A DNA stretch of 53,636 bases from CAZQXD01 sp964597315 (GTDB taxonomy: Bacteria; Pseudomonadota; Gammaproteobacteria; Competibacterales; Competibacteraceae). Position 1 is the first letter of the stretch, and every line of letters starts with the position of its first letter. Made by a program: the position numbers and the translations under genes. Shown piece after piece: positions 45,329 to 51,687 of the stretch. The stretch covers positions 1-53,636 of the forward strand of contig CAZQXD010000027.1 in the NCBI GenBank assembly GCA_964597315.1. Direction: 5' to 3'. The notes below the pieces were generated by a model, which did no database searches, was not told the DNA's origin, and worked only from the letters and a program-made list of their open reading frames with translations.

Positions 45329-46074
45329 GCCATCGGCCCGAACAATACGCCCGTTGCGGGATGGGAGCAGCTGTTCTGGCAGCCGTGGTGCTGGCAACGG
45401 CGGTCCCAGCCCTGGCCCAGCAACAGCAACGCTTCGCCGACCAGGCCATCTTCAGCCATTTTCTGGTGGACCAGTTGGAGTACCAATCCACAGATGGACC
45501 CAATGCCCTGGTCTGGGAGGCCCAGGGCTGGGTCGGTGGGGACTACCACCGGGTCTGGTTCAAGACCGAGGGCGATAAGGAATCCGGCGGCTCGGTGGAG
45601 GAGGCCGAACTCCAGTTGCTCTACAGCCGACTGGTGGCTCCCTATTGGGAATTCCAGGTGGGCCTGCGCCATGATTTCGAGCCTGATCCGTCCCGCACCC
45701 ATGCCGTGGTGGGCGTCACCGGCCTGGCTCCCTATTGGTTCGAAGTAGACGCAGCGGCCTTTCTCAGCGAGGACGGCGATCTGTCGGCCCGGGTCGAGGC
45801 GGAATACGAACTGCTGCTGACCCAAAAACTGGTCCTCCAGCCCTTGGTTGAAGTCAATCTCGCCGCCCAGGATGTGGAGGAACTGGGCATTCGCTCGGGC
45901 TTTACGGATGTGGAACTGGGGCTGCGCCTGCGCTACGAAATCGTTCGGGAATTCGCCCCTTACGTGGGCATCACCTGGACCCGCCAGTTGGGGCGGACCG
46001 CCGATCTGGCCCGGGAGGAGGGCGAGGACGTGGAAAGCTTCGCGGTAGTGGCTGGGTTAAGACTCTGGTATTGA
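45325..46074 (+). CDS. copB: Outer-membrane copper resistance protein CopB
   Basis: A 249-residue protein with a signal peptide ending near ALA-Q (about 32) and an outer-membrane beta-barrel. Alternating hydrophobic strands include ALVWEAQGWVGGDYHRVWFKTEGD, ELQLLYSRLVAPYWEFQVGLRHDF and FAPYVGITWTRQLGRTADLAREEGED. The protein ends in an aromatic residue (GLRLWY) as outer-membrane proteins do. CopB/PcoB accompanies the CopA oxidase and aids copper handling at the outer membrane. Here it lacks the long Met/His-rich N-terminal stretch found in many CopB proteins. ATG 45325 overlaps the copA stop by 4 bases. An inverted repeat CCGTGC-GCCGG-GCACGG follows the stop (46076-46092), without a T-run. 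Confidence 0.93.
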   Translation: MSHRPEQYARCGMGAAVLAAVVLATAVPALAQQQQRFADQAIFSHFLVDQLEYQSTDGPNALVWEAQGWVGGDYHRVWFKTEGDKESGGSVEEAELQLLYSRLVAPYWEFQVGLRHDFEPDPSRTHAVVGVTGLAPYWFEVDAAAFLSEDGDLSARVEAEYELLLTQKLVLQPLVEVNLAAQDVEELGIRSGFTDVELGLRLRYEIVREFAPYVGITWTRQLGRTADLAREEGEDVESFAVVAGLRLWY

Positions 46075-46164
46075 ACCGTGCGCCGGGCACGGGCCGGATA
46101 AAGGTAACCGCCCCGCGCCCGGGGTTATGCCATGGACAGCATAGGCCCTGAAATCGACTCCAGG

Positions 46165-46569
46165 TTAGGCCGGTTCCCGGAACAGGGTTTCAATGATGGG
46201 ACAAGCCGGGGCCGGGCCGCCCTCGCAGCGCCCGGCCAGTTCCTCCAGAACCGCCGCCAGCCGTTCCAGGTCGGTGATGCGACGGCGTACCGCCTGCAAA
46301 TGGTCTAAGGTGAGGGTCCGCACCTCGGCGCAACTGTAGTGGCCGCCGTCCACCAGGCCCAGCAGGTCCCGCACCTCTTTCAAGGTAAAACCTAGCTCCC
46401 TGGTCCGGCGCACGAAGCATAAGCGCCGGATCAGGGCCTCTCCGTACTGCCGTTGGCCACCCGGACCCCGGGTCGGCTCAGGCAATAATCCGATACGCTC
46501 GTAGTAGCGGATGGTCTCGATATGGACGCCGGTCTGGCGGGACGCGACGCCAATGGTAGCCGTCCCCAT
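46165..46569 (-). CDS. merR: MerR-family metal-responsive regulator (Hg(II) type)
   Basis: A 134-residue regulator. The winged-helix start GVASRQTGVHIETIRYYERIGLL is the MerR hallmark. A long dimerisation helix (about 78-105) and a C-terminal metal loop follow. Cys in YSCAEVR (about 79), Cys in GRCEGG and Cys in APACPIIE match in order and spacing the three mercury-binding cysteines of Tn501-type MerR. It is divergent from merT and lies 81 bp from it. The shared promoter has a perfect MerR-type operator. MerR proteins repress without metal and twist the DNA to activate when metal binds. Confidence 0.93.
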   Translation of the reverse strand: MGTATIGVASRQTGVHIETIRYYERIGLLPEPTRGPGGQRQYGEALIRRLCFVRRTRELGFTLKEVRDLLGLVDGGHYSCAEVRTLTLDHLQAVRRRITDLERLAAVLEELAGRCEGGPAPACPIIETLFREPA

Positions 46570-46587
46570 GGTGTTCTCCTCCGGGGC

Positions 46588-46618
46588 TTGAACCTGTAGT
46601 CACTACAGAGTTTAGGCT
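46588..46618 (+). promoter_or_regulatory. MerR-type promoter with 19-bp spacer and operator dyad
   Basis: The -35 TTGAAC (46588-46593) and -10 TAGGCT (46613-46618) are 19 bp apart, the over-long spacing diagnostic for MerR-activated promoters. Between them lies a perfect dyad CTGTAGT-C-ACTACAG (46594-46608). It points toward merT. The overlapping divergent promoter for merR should be near, but is not obvious. Confidence 0.88.
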
Positions 46619-46650
46619 ATTGGCAAGCCCCTGACCGGGAGACCGAGATC

Positions 46651-47052
46651 GTGAACACCTCCACCCAAACCCCAACAGCGACGCCGACCGCCCAAGACGA
46701 TCGCGGAACCACCGCCCTGGCGGCGGTCGGCGGTCTGCTAGGCGCCCTGGGCGCCGCCTCCTGCTGCGTCCTGCCCCTGTTACTGTTCAGCCTAGGCGCG
46801 GGCGGAGCCTGGCTGGGCCGGTTGGCGGCCCTATCCCCCTACCAGCCCCTGTTCCTGACGCTGGCGGCGGGCAGTCTGGGCTACGGTTTCTACCGGGTCT
46901 ACTGGCGGCCCCGAGGCGGCTGCGCCCCCGCCAGCACCTGTGCCCGGCCCCTGCCTAACCGGCTGGTGAAAGCCTGCCTGTGGTTGGCTACCAGCCTGGT
47001 GGCCATGGCCCTGGCTTTTCCCTACCTCGCTCCCCTGTATCTGAATACCTGA
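46651..47052 (+). CDS. merT: Mercuric transport protein MerT
   Basis: A 133-residue inner-membrane protein with three hydrophobic helices. The adjacent cysteine pair SCCVLPLLLFSLG (about 38-50) in the first helix is the metal-receiving site of MerT, and a second pair-like CAPASTC (about 91-97) lies in the cytoplasmic loop. MerT carries Hg(II) from periplasmic MerP to the cytosol. It uses a GTG start. It is the first gene after the MerR-type promoter, and merP follows 15 bp downstream. Confidence 0.92.
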   Translation: MNTSTQTPTATPTAQDDRGTTALAAVGGLLGALGAASCCVLPLLLFSLGAGGAWLGRLAALSPYQPLFLTLAAGSLGYGFYRVYWRPRGGCAPASTCARPLPNRLVKACLWLATSLVAMALAFPYLAPLYLNT

Positions 47053-47067
47053 CCGGAGGAAACCCCC

Positions 47068-47346
47068 ATGAACCCTATCCTGATCGGGCTGGGCCTGACC
47101 CTGGCCACGGGCGTCACCCTGGCCGCCGAGCGTGGCGTCACCCTGGCGGTGGAGCGCCTGGACTGCCCCACCTGCCCCTATATCATCAGCCAGTCCCTGG
47201 CCGCCGTGCCCGGGGTGCGGGAGGTGACGGTATCCTTCGCCCACAAGACCGCCACCGTGGTCTTCGACGATGCCATCACGGGGGTGGAGGCCCTGACCGC
47301 CGCCACCGCCAAGCTGGGATTTCCTTCCCGGCCGGTGGAGGATTGA
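47068..47346 (+). CDS. merP: Periplasmic mercury-binding protein MerP
   Basis: A 92-residue protein with a signal peptide (about 1-20, ending LAA-E) and one HMA fold of about 65 residues. The metal site reads LDCPTCPYII, a CxxC pair, where MerP usually has GMTCAACP. VREVTVSFAHKTATVVFDD is typical of the family. MerP gathers Hg(II) and passes it to MerT. The gene starts 15 bp after merT with GGAGGAAACC upstream, and lies 2 bp before the next gene. Confidence 0.93.
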   Translation: MNPILIGLGLTLATGVTLAAERGVTLAVERLDCPTCPYIISQSLAAVPGVREVTVSFAHKTATVVFDDAITGVEALTAATAKLGFPSRPVED

Positions 47347-47348
47347 CC

Positions 47349-47618
47349 ATGGAACCGCGCTCTACCCTCACCTGCCCCCACTGCGGCCACCGGGAAACCG
47401 AAACCATGCCCACCGATGCCTGCCAGTTCTTCTACGACTGCCGGGGCTGCGGCGCCCTACTGCGTCCCAAACCCGGGGACTGCTGCGTGTTCTGCAGTTT
47501 CGGCAGTGTGCCCTGCCCGCCGGTGCAGGCGGTTGGCAGCGACGGCTGTTGCAAAATCGATGAAGAGTCGGACGTTTTTACATTGCCATCCATGGGCGGC
47601 CAGGGTAGCGACGGCTAA
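47349..47618 (+). CDS. GDCCVFCSFG-type Cys-rich small protein of the mer operon
   Basis: An 89-residue soluble protein with 13 cysteines: CPHCGH (about 9-14), CQFFYDCRGC (about 25-34), GDCCVFCSFGSVPCPP (about 44-59) and GCCKI. The GDCCxxCS-G core is a known family of short proteins that accompany merT/merP in many proteobacteria; its function is not established, but metal binding or transfer is likely. It begins 2 bp after the merP stop and is the last gene. No merA reductase follows. Confidence 0.88.
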   Translation: MEPRSTLTCPHCGHRETETMPTDACQFFYDCRGCGALLRPKPGDCCVFCSFGSVPCPPVQAVGSDGCCKIDEESDVFTLPSMGGQGSDG

Positions 47619-47736
47619 GCGCCTGAACAGAAAGACCACCGGCGAAAGCGCCACGCCAGAAAAAAACAACTGGCGAACGGGTTCGATTCTTGCTTGAGTA
47701 CACCGGGTCAATTGTCAATCCATGAGGAGATGCTGT

Positions 47737-47985
47737 ATGGGAATTCTGACCTGGATCGTGTTCGGCCTGCTGGCCGGAGCCGTCGCCAAGCTCATCATGC
47801 CCGGCAACGACCCCGGGGGCTGTCTAGTGACCATGCTGATCGGCATTGCCGGGGCCATGGTGGGGGGCTTTATCGGCACCGAACTGGGCTTCGGCACCGT
47901 CACCGGCTTCGATCTGCGCAGCTTCGGCATCGCCGTGGGTGGCGCCCTGGTGCTGCTGTTCGTCTATCGAGCTATCAAGAAATAG
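47737..47985 (+). CDS. GlsB/YeaQ/YmgE family stress-response membrane protein
   Basis: An 82-residue protein with three hydrophobic helices and many glycines: GILTWIVFGLLAGAVAKLIMPG (about 2-23), LVTMLIGIAGAMVGGFIG (about 31-48) and FGIAVGGALVLLFVYRAIKK at the end. This is the transglycosylase-associated/YeaQ fold common in stress-induced membrane proteins. The ATG at 47737 follows GAGGAG by 8 bases; an upstream Met at 47722 would add only MRRCC. It converges on serS with 1 bp between the stops. Confidence 0.92.
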   Translation: MGILTWIVFGLLAGAVAKLIMPGNDPGGCLVTMLIGIAGAMVGGFIGTELGFGTVTGFDLRSFGIAVGGALVLLFVYRAIKK

Positions 47986-47986
47986 C

Positions 47987-49258
47987 CTAGGGCTGGATAA
48001 ACTCAAGCCCGCCCAGATAGGGCTTGAGCACCTCCGGCGCCCGCACCCGACCCCGGGGGTCCTGGTAGTTCTCGATAATGGCCACCAGCGCCCGCCCGGC
48101 GGCCACCCCGGAGCCGTTGAGGGTATGCAGCAGTTCCGGGCGGCCGGTGTCGGGGTTGCGCCAGCGGGCATGCATGCGCCGGGCCTGAAAGTCGGTCATG
48201 TTGCTGCACGAGGAAATCTCCCGGTAACGCTGCTGGCCCGGCAACCAGACTTCCAGATCGTAGGTCTTGGCGGCGCCAAAGCCCATATCCCCGGTACATA
48301 GGGCCACCACCCGGTAAGGCAATTCCAGCAATTGCAGCACCCGTTCGGCGTGGCCGGTGAGTTCCTCCAGGGCGGCGAAGGAGTCCTGGGGGCGGACCAG
48401 TTGCACCATCTCCACTTTCTCGAACTGATGCTGGCGGATCATGCCCTTGGTGTCCTTGCCGTAGGAACCGGCCTCGCTGCGAAAACAGGGGGTGTGGGCG
48501 GCATACCGGCGGGGCAGGCTGTCGGCCTCCAGGATGGCGTCTCTGGCAAAGTTGGTGACCGGCACCTCAGCGGTGGGGATCAGGTAATACTCGAACTCCC
48601 CCCTCAAGGCGAACACGTCGGACTCGAACTTGGGCAACTGGCCGGTGCCGGTGAGGCTGGCGGCGTTGACCAAATAGGGTACATAAACCTCTTCGTAGCC
48701 GTGTTCCTGGGTGTGCAGGTCCAGCATAAACTGGATCAGCGCCCGGTGCAGCCGGGCCAGGGGGCCGCGCATCACCACGAAGCGGGCGCCGGTGAGTTTG
48801 GCGGCGGTTTCGAAGTCCAGGGTGGCTTCGCAAAGGTCCATGTGTTCCCGGGGGGTGAACTCGAAGGCGCGAGGCTCCCCCCAGCGGCGGATTTCCTGGT
48901 TTTGATTCTCGTCGGCCCCTTCGGGCGCCGACTCATGGGGGAGATTGGGGATGCCCAGTTGCAGATCCCGAAGCTGCTCTTGCAGGGTCGCCAGTTCCGC
49001 CTCGGCTCCCTTGAGGCTGTCCCCTAGGCTGGCCACCTCCGCCAGCAGGGGCTGGATATCCTCGCCCCGGGCCTTGGCCTGGCCAATGGACTTGGAGCGG
49101 GTGTTGCGCTCGTTCTGTAAGTCCTGGGTGTGGACCTGCAAGTCCTTGCGCCGGGACTCCAGGGCGGCGATTCGCTCCACGTCCAGTTTAAAGCCCCGGC
49201 GGGCCAGTTGCTGGGCGACGCCCTGCAAGTCGGTTCTCAGCAGTTTGGGGTCCAGCAT
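47987..49258 (-). CDS. serS: Seryl-tRNA synthetase
   Basis: A 423-residue class II aminoacyl-tRNA synthetase that charges tRNA-Ser. An N-terminal coiled-coil arm (about 30-100, LESRRKDLQVHTQDLQNERNTRSK) binds the long variable arm of tRNA-Ser. The catalytic core follows with motif 2 CFRSEAGSYGKDTKGMIRQHQFEKVEM (about 267-293) and motif 3 NGSGVAAGRALVAIIENYQ (about 383-400). LPGQQRYREISSCSNMTDFQARRM is also typical. Length is normal. It heads a minus-strand group with the DUF190 and crcB genes 24 bp upstream. Confidence 0.98.
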   Translation of the reverse strand: MLDPKLLRTDLQGVAQQLARRGFKLDVERIAALESRRKDLQVHTQDLQNERNTRSKSIGQAKARGEDIQPLLAEVASLGDSLKGAEAELATLQEQLRDLQLGIPNLPHESAPEGADENQNQEIRRWGEPRAFEFTPREHMDLCEATLDFETAAKLTGARFVVMRGPLARLHRALIQFMLDLHTQEHGYEEVYVPYLVNAASLTGTGQLPKFESDVFALRGEFEYYLIPTAEVPVTNFARDAILEADSLPRRYAAHTPCFRSEAGSYGKDTKGMIRQHQFEKVEMVQLVRPQDSFAALEELTGHAERVLQLLELPYRVVALCTGDMGFGAAKTYDLEVWLPGQQRYREISSCSNMTDFQARRMHARWRNPDTGRPELLHTLNGSGVAAGRALVAIIENYQDPRGRVRAPEVLKPYLGGLEFIQP

Positions 49259-49282
49259 GGAGGTCGCTCCGCTTGTTATGGC

Positions 49283-49582
49283 TTAGTCGTTGAGGTCGGC
49301 GGCCCAGGTGATGGCGTGGCCAGGCTCGATAAGGTCTTTGAGGTCTGTCAGTATCCGCGCCACCTGCTCCGGCCGGTCGAAGAACTCCACCACCAGGGGC
49401 AGGTCCAGGGACAAGTCCAGCAAGCGGGCCTCATGGATGCGCCCGGAGGCTCCGAAGCCGCTGATGCCCCGGAACACCGTCACCCCCCTCACCTGCTCTT
49501 GATCGTGGAGCCGGGCCAGCAAGGCATCCAGACGGTGTTGGCCCTCGCTCAGATAAATACGCGCCACAGTGACTTTGCTCAT
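49283..49582 (-). CDS. DUF190 family protein
   Basis: A 99-residue cytoplasmic protein. It begins MSKVTVARIYLSEGQHRLDALLARL and includes VRGVTVFRGISGFGASGRIHEARLLDLSLDLPLVVEFFDRPEQ, the DUF190 core. The fold is PII-like, and members lie next to crcB in many bacteria, suggesting a link to fluoride export. It overlaps crcB by 4 bases (ATGA), so translation is coupled. The start at 49582 is set by the family's usual opening; an upstream Met at 49762 would be unrelated sequence. Confidence 0.94.
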   Translation of the reverse strand: MSKVTVARIYLSEGQHRLDALLARLHDQEQVRGVTVFRGISGFGASGRIHEARLLDLSLDLPLVVEFFDRPEQVARILTDLKDLIEPGHAITWAADLND

Positions 49583-49953
49583 AGCTGTCTCCCCAGCATC
49601 AGGCCCAGCCAGGTGGCCAGGATACAGCCGGTGACGCTGACCATTATATTGCCCGCCGCCGCCCCCAACCGGCCCTGCTCGATCAGGGCCAGGGTTTCGA
49701 AACTGAAGGTGGAAAATGTGGTGAAGGCCCCTAGCAGCCCCACCAGCACCCCGGCCCGCCATTCCGGACCCAGGCTAAGGCGGTCCAGGAACAGTACGGT
49801 GAGAAAGCCGATAGCCAGGCTGCCCAACAGGTTCACGGCCAGGGTACCATAGGGCCAGCCTCGGCCCAGGAGCCCATAGACCCCTGTGGACACCCAGAAC
49901 CGTAGCAAGGCGCCGACGGCGCCGCCCAAGGCGATGGCGAACAACTGGGTCAC
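49579..49953 (-). CDS. crcB: Fluoride exporter CrcB/Fluc
   Basis: A 124-residue protein with four membrane helices. It matches the Fluc family: GGAVGALLRFWVS (about 9-21), GTLAVNLLGSLAIGF (about 36-50) with the conserved Asn, and GLLGAFTTFSTFSFE (about 72-86), the phenylalanine-rich fluoride path. It exports fluoride as an antiparallel dimer. I searched the leader on the minus strand for a fluoride riboswitch and did not see one. A sigma-70-like promoter lies upstream. Confidence 0.96.
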   Translation of the reverse strand: MTQLFAIALGGAVGALLRFWVSTGVYGLLGRGWPYGTLAVNLLGSLAIGFLTVLFLDRLSLGPEWRAGVLVGLLGAFTTFSTFSFETLALIEQGRLGAAAGNIMVSVTGCILATWLGLMLGRQL

Positions 49954-49993
49954 GGGATTCCTCGATCAACGGGATGGCTACCATGGAGCGGGG

Positions 49994-50021
49994 ATTATAA
50001 ACAACCGTTCCGCCCCCGCAA
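49994..50021 (-). promoter_or_regulatory. Sigma-70-like promoter for crcB-DUF190-serS
   Basis: Read on the minus strand, TTGCGG (50016-50021) and TATAAT (49994-49999, a perfect -10) are 16 bp apart. They lie 41 bp before the crcB start. The leader would be short, leaving no room for a riboswitch. Confidence 0.55.
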
Positions 50022-50025
50022 CCGG

Positions 50026-50742
50026 ATGAGACCACCCATGCCCGCCCCTGACCTCCCCCCTTACCGGGGCGTCGATACCCTGGAAATCATGGCCGAGGCC
50101 CGCAACTACAACCGCTTTCTGCTGGATTTGGTGCTGACGCAACTGCGCCCCGGTGTGAAGCGGATCATGGATTTCGGCGCCGGGACCGGCACCTTCGCCC
50201 TGCCCCTGCGAGCCGAGGGTCGCTCCCCCCTGTGCCTGGAACCGGACCCGGTGCTGCGCCAGCGGCTGGCGGCGGCCGGCCTGGCCACGGTCCCCGGCCT
50301 GGAGGCCGTTTCCAGGGAAAGCCTGGATTTTATCTATACCTTCAATGTGCTGGAGCATATCGCCGATGACGCCGCAAGCGTGGCCGGTCTGGCAAAGCGC
50401 CTGCGCCCAGGGGGTCGGCTGCTGGTGTACGTACCGGCTTTTCAGGTGCTGTTCAGTAGTCTGGATCGAAACGTGGGGCATTATCGGCGCTATACCCGCC
50501 GTGGCTTGGTGGACCTGCTGGAAGGGGGCGGGTTACAGGTGCGCCGGGCCGTTTACGCCGACAGCCTGGGATTTGGGGCGGCCCTGCTCTATCGGCTCAC
50601 GGACCCGGGCGATGGCCGGATCAACCGGCGCGCCCTAGGCGTTTACGACCGGCTGGTGTTTCCGGTAAGCCGGGTGTTGGACCGGGTGTGCGGCCACGGT
50701 TTCGGTAAAAACGTGCTAGCTTTGGCAGAGCGGCCGACCTAG
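50026..50742 (+). CDS. Class I SAM-dependent methyltransferase
   Basis: A 238-residue cytoplasmic enzyme. Motif I MDFGAGTGTFALPL (about 49-62) binds SAM. An acidic pair follows in LEPDP, then motif IV-like FIYTFNVLEHIADD (about 104-117), with RLRPGGRLLVYVPAF. The substrate is unknown; related proteins act on lipids or small metabolites. The start may be the ATG at 50038, which has a better ribosome site (GGATGAGA). The last codons (ERPT-stop) merge into the 14-bp minisatellite that begins at the stop codon, so the C-terminus may have been shaped by the repeat. Confidence 0.9.
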   Translation: MRPPMPAPDLPPYRGVDTLEIMAEARNYNRFLLDLVLTQLRPGVKRIMDFGAGTGTFALPLRAEGRSPLCLEPDPVLRQRLAAAGLATVPGLEAVSRESLDFIYTFNVLEHIADDAASVAGLAKRLRPGGRLLVYVPAFQVLFSSLDRNVGHYRRYTRRGLVDLLEGGGLQVRRAVYADSLGFGAALLYRLTDPGDGRINRRALGVYDRLVFPVSRVLDRVCGHGFGKNVLALAERPT

Positions 50743-50966
50743 CGCGGCCCGACCTGCGCGGCCCGACCTGCGCGGCCCGACCTGCGCGGCCCGACCTGCG
50801 CGGCCCGACCNNNNNNNNNNNNNNNNNNNNNNNNNNNNNNNNNNNNNNNNNNNNNNNNNNNNNNNNNNNNNNNNNNNNNNNNNNNNNNNNNNNNNNNNNN
50901 NNNNNNNNNNGCGCGGCCCGACCTGCGCGGCCCGACCTGCGCGGCCCGACCTGCGCGGCCCGACCC
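50742..50966. repeat. 14-bp minisatellite filling the gap between convergent genes
   Basis: The unit GCGCGGCCCGACCT is repeated exactly, four full copies plus 13 bases before the 100-N gap and four after it, the last ending in C instead of T. A degenerate copy lies in the end of the methyltransferase gene. The array runs from the last base of that gene's stop codon to the base before the stop codon of the opposing DUF2845 gene. The true copy number is unknown. Confidence 0.95.
50811..50910. other. Scaffold gap (100 N) inside the 14-bp array
   Basis: The Ns interrupt the tandem array, with the same repeat on both sides. The array was too long or too uniform for the reads, so the gap size is arbitrary. 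Confidence 0.95.
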
Positions 50967-51299
50967 TCAACGGGGGCGGTAGCCATAGCCTAGGGTATCC
51001 ACGTCCACCAGTTCGCCGTCGTAGAATCGCAAGCGGCGCATAAACCGCCGGGGTCCGAAATTGTAAACCCACTCCTCCACCACGATGGGCACCTGGATTT
51101 CCTTATGGCCATGGTAAGGCCGGCGATGGCGCACGGTCTTGTAGATTACCCGCTGGTCCCGGTAAGCCGGTTCACCACAAACTTCCAGAACTTCCAACAC
51201 ATGATCGCCTTCGGTCACCAGATCGGTGCCGCAACGCAGGGCCTGGGCCGTACCCAGGGGCAGAAGTAACGCAAATAACAACCAGGGTCTCGCCCACAT
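50967..51299 (-). CDS. DUF2845 family secreted protein
   Basis: A 110-residue protein with a signal peptide (MWARPWLLFALLLPLGTAQA, cut near 20). The mature part RCGTDLVTEGDHVLEVLEVCGEPAYRDQ holds two conserved cysteines that may form a disulfide, and EEWVYNFGPRRFMRRLRFYDGELVDVDTLGYG completes the DUF2845 core. The function is unknown, though related small periplasmic proteins resemble the SmpA/OmlA fold. GAGGAGGCC precedes the ATG at 51299. A longer frame from 51542 is not supported. The stop codon touches the 14-bp array. Confidence 0.9.
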   Translation of the reverse strand: MWARPWLLFALLLPLGTAQALRCGTDLVTEGDHVLEVLEVCGEPAYRDQRVIYKTVRHRRPYHGHKEIQVPIVVEEWVYNFGPRRFMRRLRFYDGELVDVDTLGYGYRPR

Positions 51300-51687
51300 G
51301 GTGGCCTCCTCGCGACAGTTCGGGGAACGCCCACCCCTGGGAGTATCCTGACCCAGTGCGGCTGAACCAAGTCTGAATGCCGGGGAAGGGAGCGCCGCGT
51401 ATGAGCGTTTTGACCGCGCCCTGAAGCTGGGTTCAGGGGGGCGCCGGTGGCTGCATCCACGGTGTACAGGCCGCCACCCACCATGACCGTCTGGCGGCGC
51501 ATCCAGGGCCTGATCGACCCAGGCGGTCCAGGTGGGTTTCACGGCGGCGGGTTTGAAGCGGCGCTGGCCGTTCCCGGCCCGTTAGATAGCCGCGCCGCCC
51601 GGGGTGAGATGAGTGGGATAGACCTCGGCCGCCGGGACCGGACGCGATAGGGGACCCAGCAGCAAACCCGGCGGCGGAACAAACACC
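51300..51687. other. Intergenic region without a recognised gene
   Basis: This 388-bp stretch lies upstream of the DUF2845 gene and downstream of the acyl-CoA dehydrogenase gene. A 67-codon plus-strand frame at 51447-51650 has no ribosome site or protein-like pattern. It should hold the DUF2845 promoter, which I cannot place. I see no RNA gene or clear terminator here. Confidence 0.5.

Noticed and set aside
47640..47700. tRNA-like GGTTCGATTC stretch
   Set aside because: It resembles a T-loop, but no acceptor, D or anticodon arms can be formed around it.
49954..50025. Fluoride riboswitch before crcB
   Set aside because: The leader is too short and the conserved riboswitch bases are not seen.
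50742..50966. CRISPR array
   Set aside because: The 14-bp units are directly adjacent, with no spacers and no cas genes. The 15-bp arrays in the DsbD-like gene fail for the same reason.
51447..51650. 67-codon frame between the DUF2845 and acyl-CoA dehydrogenase genes
   Set aside because: No ribosome site and no recognisable protein features.
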